NCBI RefSeq assembly: GCF_026016325.1 | Contig: NZ_CP087203.1 | Coordinates: forward strand, 4,712,001-4,776,000 | DNA from: Pseudomonas sp. B21-056 | Lineage (GTDB): Bacteria; Pseudomonadota; Gammaproteobacteria; Pseudomonadales; Pseudomonadaceae | DNA: 64,000 nucleotides | Direction of reading: 5' to 3' | Shown: positions 62,160 through 64,000 of the stretch, piece after piece | Layout: each line of letters opens with the position of its first letter | Position numbering within the stretch: the stretch's first letter is position 1 | Program-made: the position numbers and the translations under genes | The notes under the pieces: model-generated | Database searches by the model: none | Seen by the model: the letters and a program-made list of their open reading frames with translations, nothing else | What the model was told of the DNA's origin: nothing

Positions 62160-63364
62160 GCAGCACCGGCCTGGACTTGCAGGCGCGCCACTGGACGCTC
62201 GCGCACGGGCCAGTTCAACGCCGCCGCCAACAGGCTGAGCATCACGGCGACCTGCCAGATCAAGTCGTAGCTGCCGGTGCGGTCGTACACCACCCCGCCC
62301 AGCCAACCGCCGAGGAACGATCCCAATTGATGGAACAGGAACACGATCCCACCCAGCATCGAGAGATTTCGTACACCGAACAGGGTTGCCACGGTGCCGT
62401 TGGTCAAGGGCACCGTGGACAGCCACAGGAAGCCCATCGCCATGCCGAACGCGTAGGCCGTGGTGGTGGTGACCGGTAGCCACAGGAACACCCCGATTAC
62501 CACCGCCCGCGCCAGATACAACGCCGTTAGCAGCCGCGGCTTGGACATGCGTCCGCCCAGCCAACCGGCGGTGTAGGTACCGAAGATATTGAACAGCCCG
62601 ACCAGGGCCAGCACGGTGGTGCCGACGCTGGCCGGCAGGTGTTGGTCCACCAGGTACGCCGGCAGATGCACACCGATGAACACCACCTGGAAGCCGCAGA
62701 CGAAAAAGCCGAACGCCAGCAGCCAGAACCCGGAATGACTGCACGCCTCGCGCAACGCTTCAGACAAGGTTTGCTCATGGCCGGCCAGCGGTGTCGGTGC
62801 GTCCTTGAGCATGCTCACCAGCGGCACGATCAGCGCCACCAGCAGGCCCAGGGCCAGCAATGCGGCGGACCAGCCGAGCCAGCCGATCAACCCCAGGGTG
62901 CCCGGCAACATGGCGAATTGACCGAAGGAGCCGGCGGCACTGGCGATGCCCATGCCCAGGCTGCGTTTTTCCGGCGGAACGGCCCGACCGACCACCCCTA
63001 GAATCACCGAAAACGACGTGCCGGACAGACCTAGACCAATCAGCAGCCCGGCACTGAGCGACAGCGACCAGGCGGAATCCGACAACCCCATGAACACCAG
63101 GCCCAGGGCGTAGAGCACACCGCCGACCAGCACCACTTTCGCTGCACCGAAGCGATCGGCGAGCGCACCGGTAAAGGGCTGCGCCAGGCCCCAGATCAGG
63201 TTCTGCAAGGCGATGGCGAAGGCGAACACCTCACGGCCCCAGCCGAATTCGCTGCTCATGGGTGCCAGGAACAGCCCGAAGCCATGCCGCACACCCAGGG
63301 ACAACGCCAGGATCAGCGCGCTGCCCACCAGGACCCAACCACAGGTACGCCACATCGATGTCAT
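62156..63364 (-). CDS. Major facilitator superfamily transporter
   Basis: The 402-residue protein has about 12 helices and the start WVLVGSALILALSLGVRHGFGLFLAPMSSEFGWGRE, typical of monocarboxylate-type/oxalate-formate-like MFS members. GALADRFGAAKVVL is the loop after helix 2. The ATG at 63364 is chosen; the longer frame adds 22 residues over the operator. A GGGTATATACCC palindrome lies 18 bases upstream, and a similar site precedes the marR-type gene 53 bases upstream of it. Substrate unknown. Confidence 0.87.
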   Translation of the reverse strand: MTSMWRTCGWVLVGSALILALSLGVRHGFGLFLAPMSSEFGWGREVFAFAIALQNLIWGLAQPFTGALADRFGAAKVVLVGGVLYALGLVFMGLSDSAWSLSLSAGLLIGLGLSGTSFSVILGVVGRAVPPEKRSLGMGIASAAGSFGQFAMLPGTLGLIGWLGWSAALLALGLLVALIVPLVSMLKDAPTPLAGHEQTLSEALREACSHSGFWLLAFGFFVCGFQVVFIGVHLPAYLVDQHLPASVGTTVLALVGLFNIFGTYTAGWLGGRMSKPRLLTALYLARAVVIGVFLWLPVTTTTAYAFGMAMGFLWLSTVPLTNGTVATLFGVRNLSMLGGIVFLFHQLGSFLGGWLGGVVYDRTGSYDLIWQVAVMLSLLAAALNWPVRERPVARLQVQAGAA

Positions 63365-63381
63365 TCTTATTCTCCGCTCGC

Positions 63382-63393
63382 GGGTATATACCC
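63382..63393. promoter_or_regulatory. Putative MarR operator, site 1
   Basis: GGGTATATACCC is a perfect 12-base palindrome 18 bases upstream of the MFS start. A closely related site lies at 63827-63838 before the regulator gene. Confidence 0.6.
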
Positions 63394-63416
63394 ACTTATC
63401 ATCGGACGAACCGGCT

Positions 63417-63821
63417 TCACGCCAGTTCATCCAGCAAGGCCAGCAATGCCGTGCGCTTCTCGGCGCCCAGTTTATCGATCAAGCGTTGTTGCGCCGCTTC
63501 CCAGGCGGGCAGCGCCGCCGCCAGTCGGGTGCGGCCAGCCTCCGTGAGCACGACGATGCGGTTACGCATGTCCTCACCCTCGGCAAGCGCCACCAGCCCC
63601 TCGCCTTCCAGTACCCGAAGATTACGCCCGAGGGTGCTGCGGTCCAGGCCCATGGCCTCGGCCAGGGAGGAAATGCTCGGCTGATCCAGGCGCGCCAGGT
63701 TGCTCAGCAGAGAATACTGGGCGACGTTGATCCCGAAGCCGTCGAGGGCGCCGTCGTAATACCTGCTGACGCCACGGGCGGCACGACGCAGGTTGATGCA
63801 CAGACATTGGGAAGGAAGCAT
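63417..63821 (-). CDS. MarR-family transcriptional regulator
   Basis: The 134-residue protein has the winged-helix core typical of MarR (SISSLAEAMGLDRSTLGRNLRVLEGEGLV, about residues 49-77) and the wing DMRNRIVVLTEAG. It should bind the GTATATAC palindromes before its own gene and the MFS gene, controlling both (inference). The Cys residues at 6 and 8 (QCLCINLRR) could take part in redox sensing. Ligand unknown. Confidence 0.88.
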   Translation of the reverse strand: MLPSQCLCINLRRAARGVSRYYDGALDGFGINVAQYSLLSNLARLDQPSISSLAEAMGLDRSTLGRNLRVLEGEGLVALAEGEDMRNRIVVLTEAGRTRLAAALPAWEAAQQRLIDKLGAEKRTALLALLDELA

Positions 63822-63826
63822 GATGC

Positions 63827-63838
63827 GTGTATATACCC
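63827..63838. promoter_or_regulatory. Putative MarR operator, site 2
   Basis: GTGTATATACCC, one mismatch from the palindrome at 63382-63393, lies six bases upstream of the marR-type start, where binding would block transcription or translation start. Confidence 0.55.
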
Positions 63839-63902
63839 GTGACTAAATGAATGCAAATTTAAATGGACCGGATACTGTAAAGATAACGCCATACCGCAGC
63901 GC

Positions 63903-64000
63903 CGTAGGAGCTGTCGAGCGAAGCGAGGCTGCGATCTTTCCACTGGCAGTTGAATCTCCAGCGAAAGATCAAAAGATCGCAGCCTCGCTTCGCTCGTCAG
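63903..64000. repeat. Inverted repeat of the GTAGGAGCTGTCGAGCGAAG family, cut by the window end
   Basis: The sequence is nearly identical to the element at 55971-56076, with only spacer differences. The right arm ends at the window edge with GCTCGTCAG. Confidence 0.85.

Noticed and set aside
1..64000. CRISPR arrays
   Set aside because: No evenly spaced direct repeats were found; all repeated families are REP-type palindromes or tRNA duplications.

Overview
The window is a GC-rich chromosomal segment from a Pseudomonas, most likely of the P. fluorescens group. The evidence is codon and base composition, many copies of the 'GTGGGAGCGAGCCTGCTCGCGA' REP family typical of that group, and gene orders that match, from memory, two P. 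aeruginosa PAO1 neighbourhoods (about PA3242 to PA3271, and PA1285 to PA1289). These assignments come from reading the sequence and were not checked against a database.

Layout. 0-2.4 kb: a urate hydroxylase-type membrane cytochrome and a Tsx/OmpK-type nucleoside channel. 2.6-10.2 kb: a patatin phospholipase, a lipid A acyltransferase, minCDE, an RluA-type pseudouridine synthase, an M18 aminopeptidase, a 60-residue membrane protein and a GntR/UTRA repressor. 10.6-16 kb: an operon of binding protein, phosphodiesterase/phosphatase-like enzyme, two permeases, ATPase and HAD phosphatase, with likely GntR operators in front; it looks like uptake and hydrolysis of an organophosphorus compound. 16-18.8 kb: an accessory cluster of exported proteins (an Ig-like lipoprotein resembling halovibrins, a VMO-I beta-prism protein and a small EF-hand-loop protein), with three copies of a lux-box-like palindrome. 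19-24.2 kb: quinone oxidoreductase, Prc protease and an EAL-CBS-GGDDF protein.

24.2-32.5 kb is an accessory island: an IS110-family element with a long structured leader, an Rhs toxin with an AT-rich tip and adjacent immunity gene, and an overlapping two-gene cassette (HTH protein plus unknown). 32.6-39.4 kb: a YkvA-type protein, an FKBP isomerase, a membrane-anchored dihaem cytochrome with a catalase-like partner, and an HBM-type chemoreceptor. 39.9-42.8 kb: a four-PAS GGDEF-EAL protein. 43.4-43.9 kb: a duplicated tRNA-Val/tRNA-Asp pair. 44.1-52.2 kb: rdgC, a BASS transporter, a guanidine-II riboswitch with sugE/gdx, an MFS-acyltransferase fusion, a TDT transporter, a cupin, and a divergent MFS/TetR pair. 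52.5-58 kb: an MxtR-type symporter/hybrid kinase, rmuC and a Sel1-like protein. 58.9-64 kb: two conserved hypotheticals, a FadL-type porin, a periplasmic glutathione peroxidase, an MFS transporter with a coupled 39-residue membrane protein, and a MarR regulator with a likely shared operator.

The most unusual signals are two distant intergenic elements (33.1 and 58.1 kb) with the same architecture: inverted DnaA boxes, a GTGRACA block, then T-tract, A-tract and TTTCATTGACTT at nearly identical spacing. Next are the palindrome-linked exported-protein cluster, the Rhs toxin tip of unrecognised type, the catalase-like/dihaem cytochrome pair, and the candidate bridge RNA region of the IS110 element.
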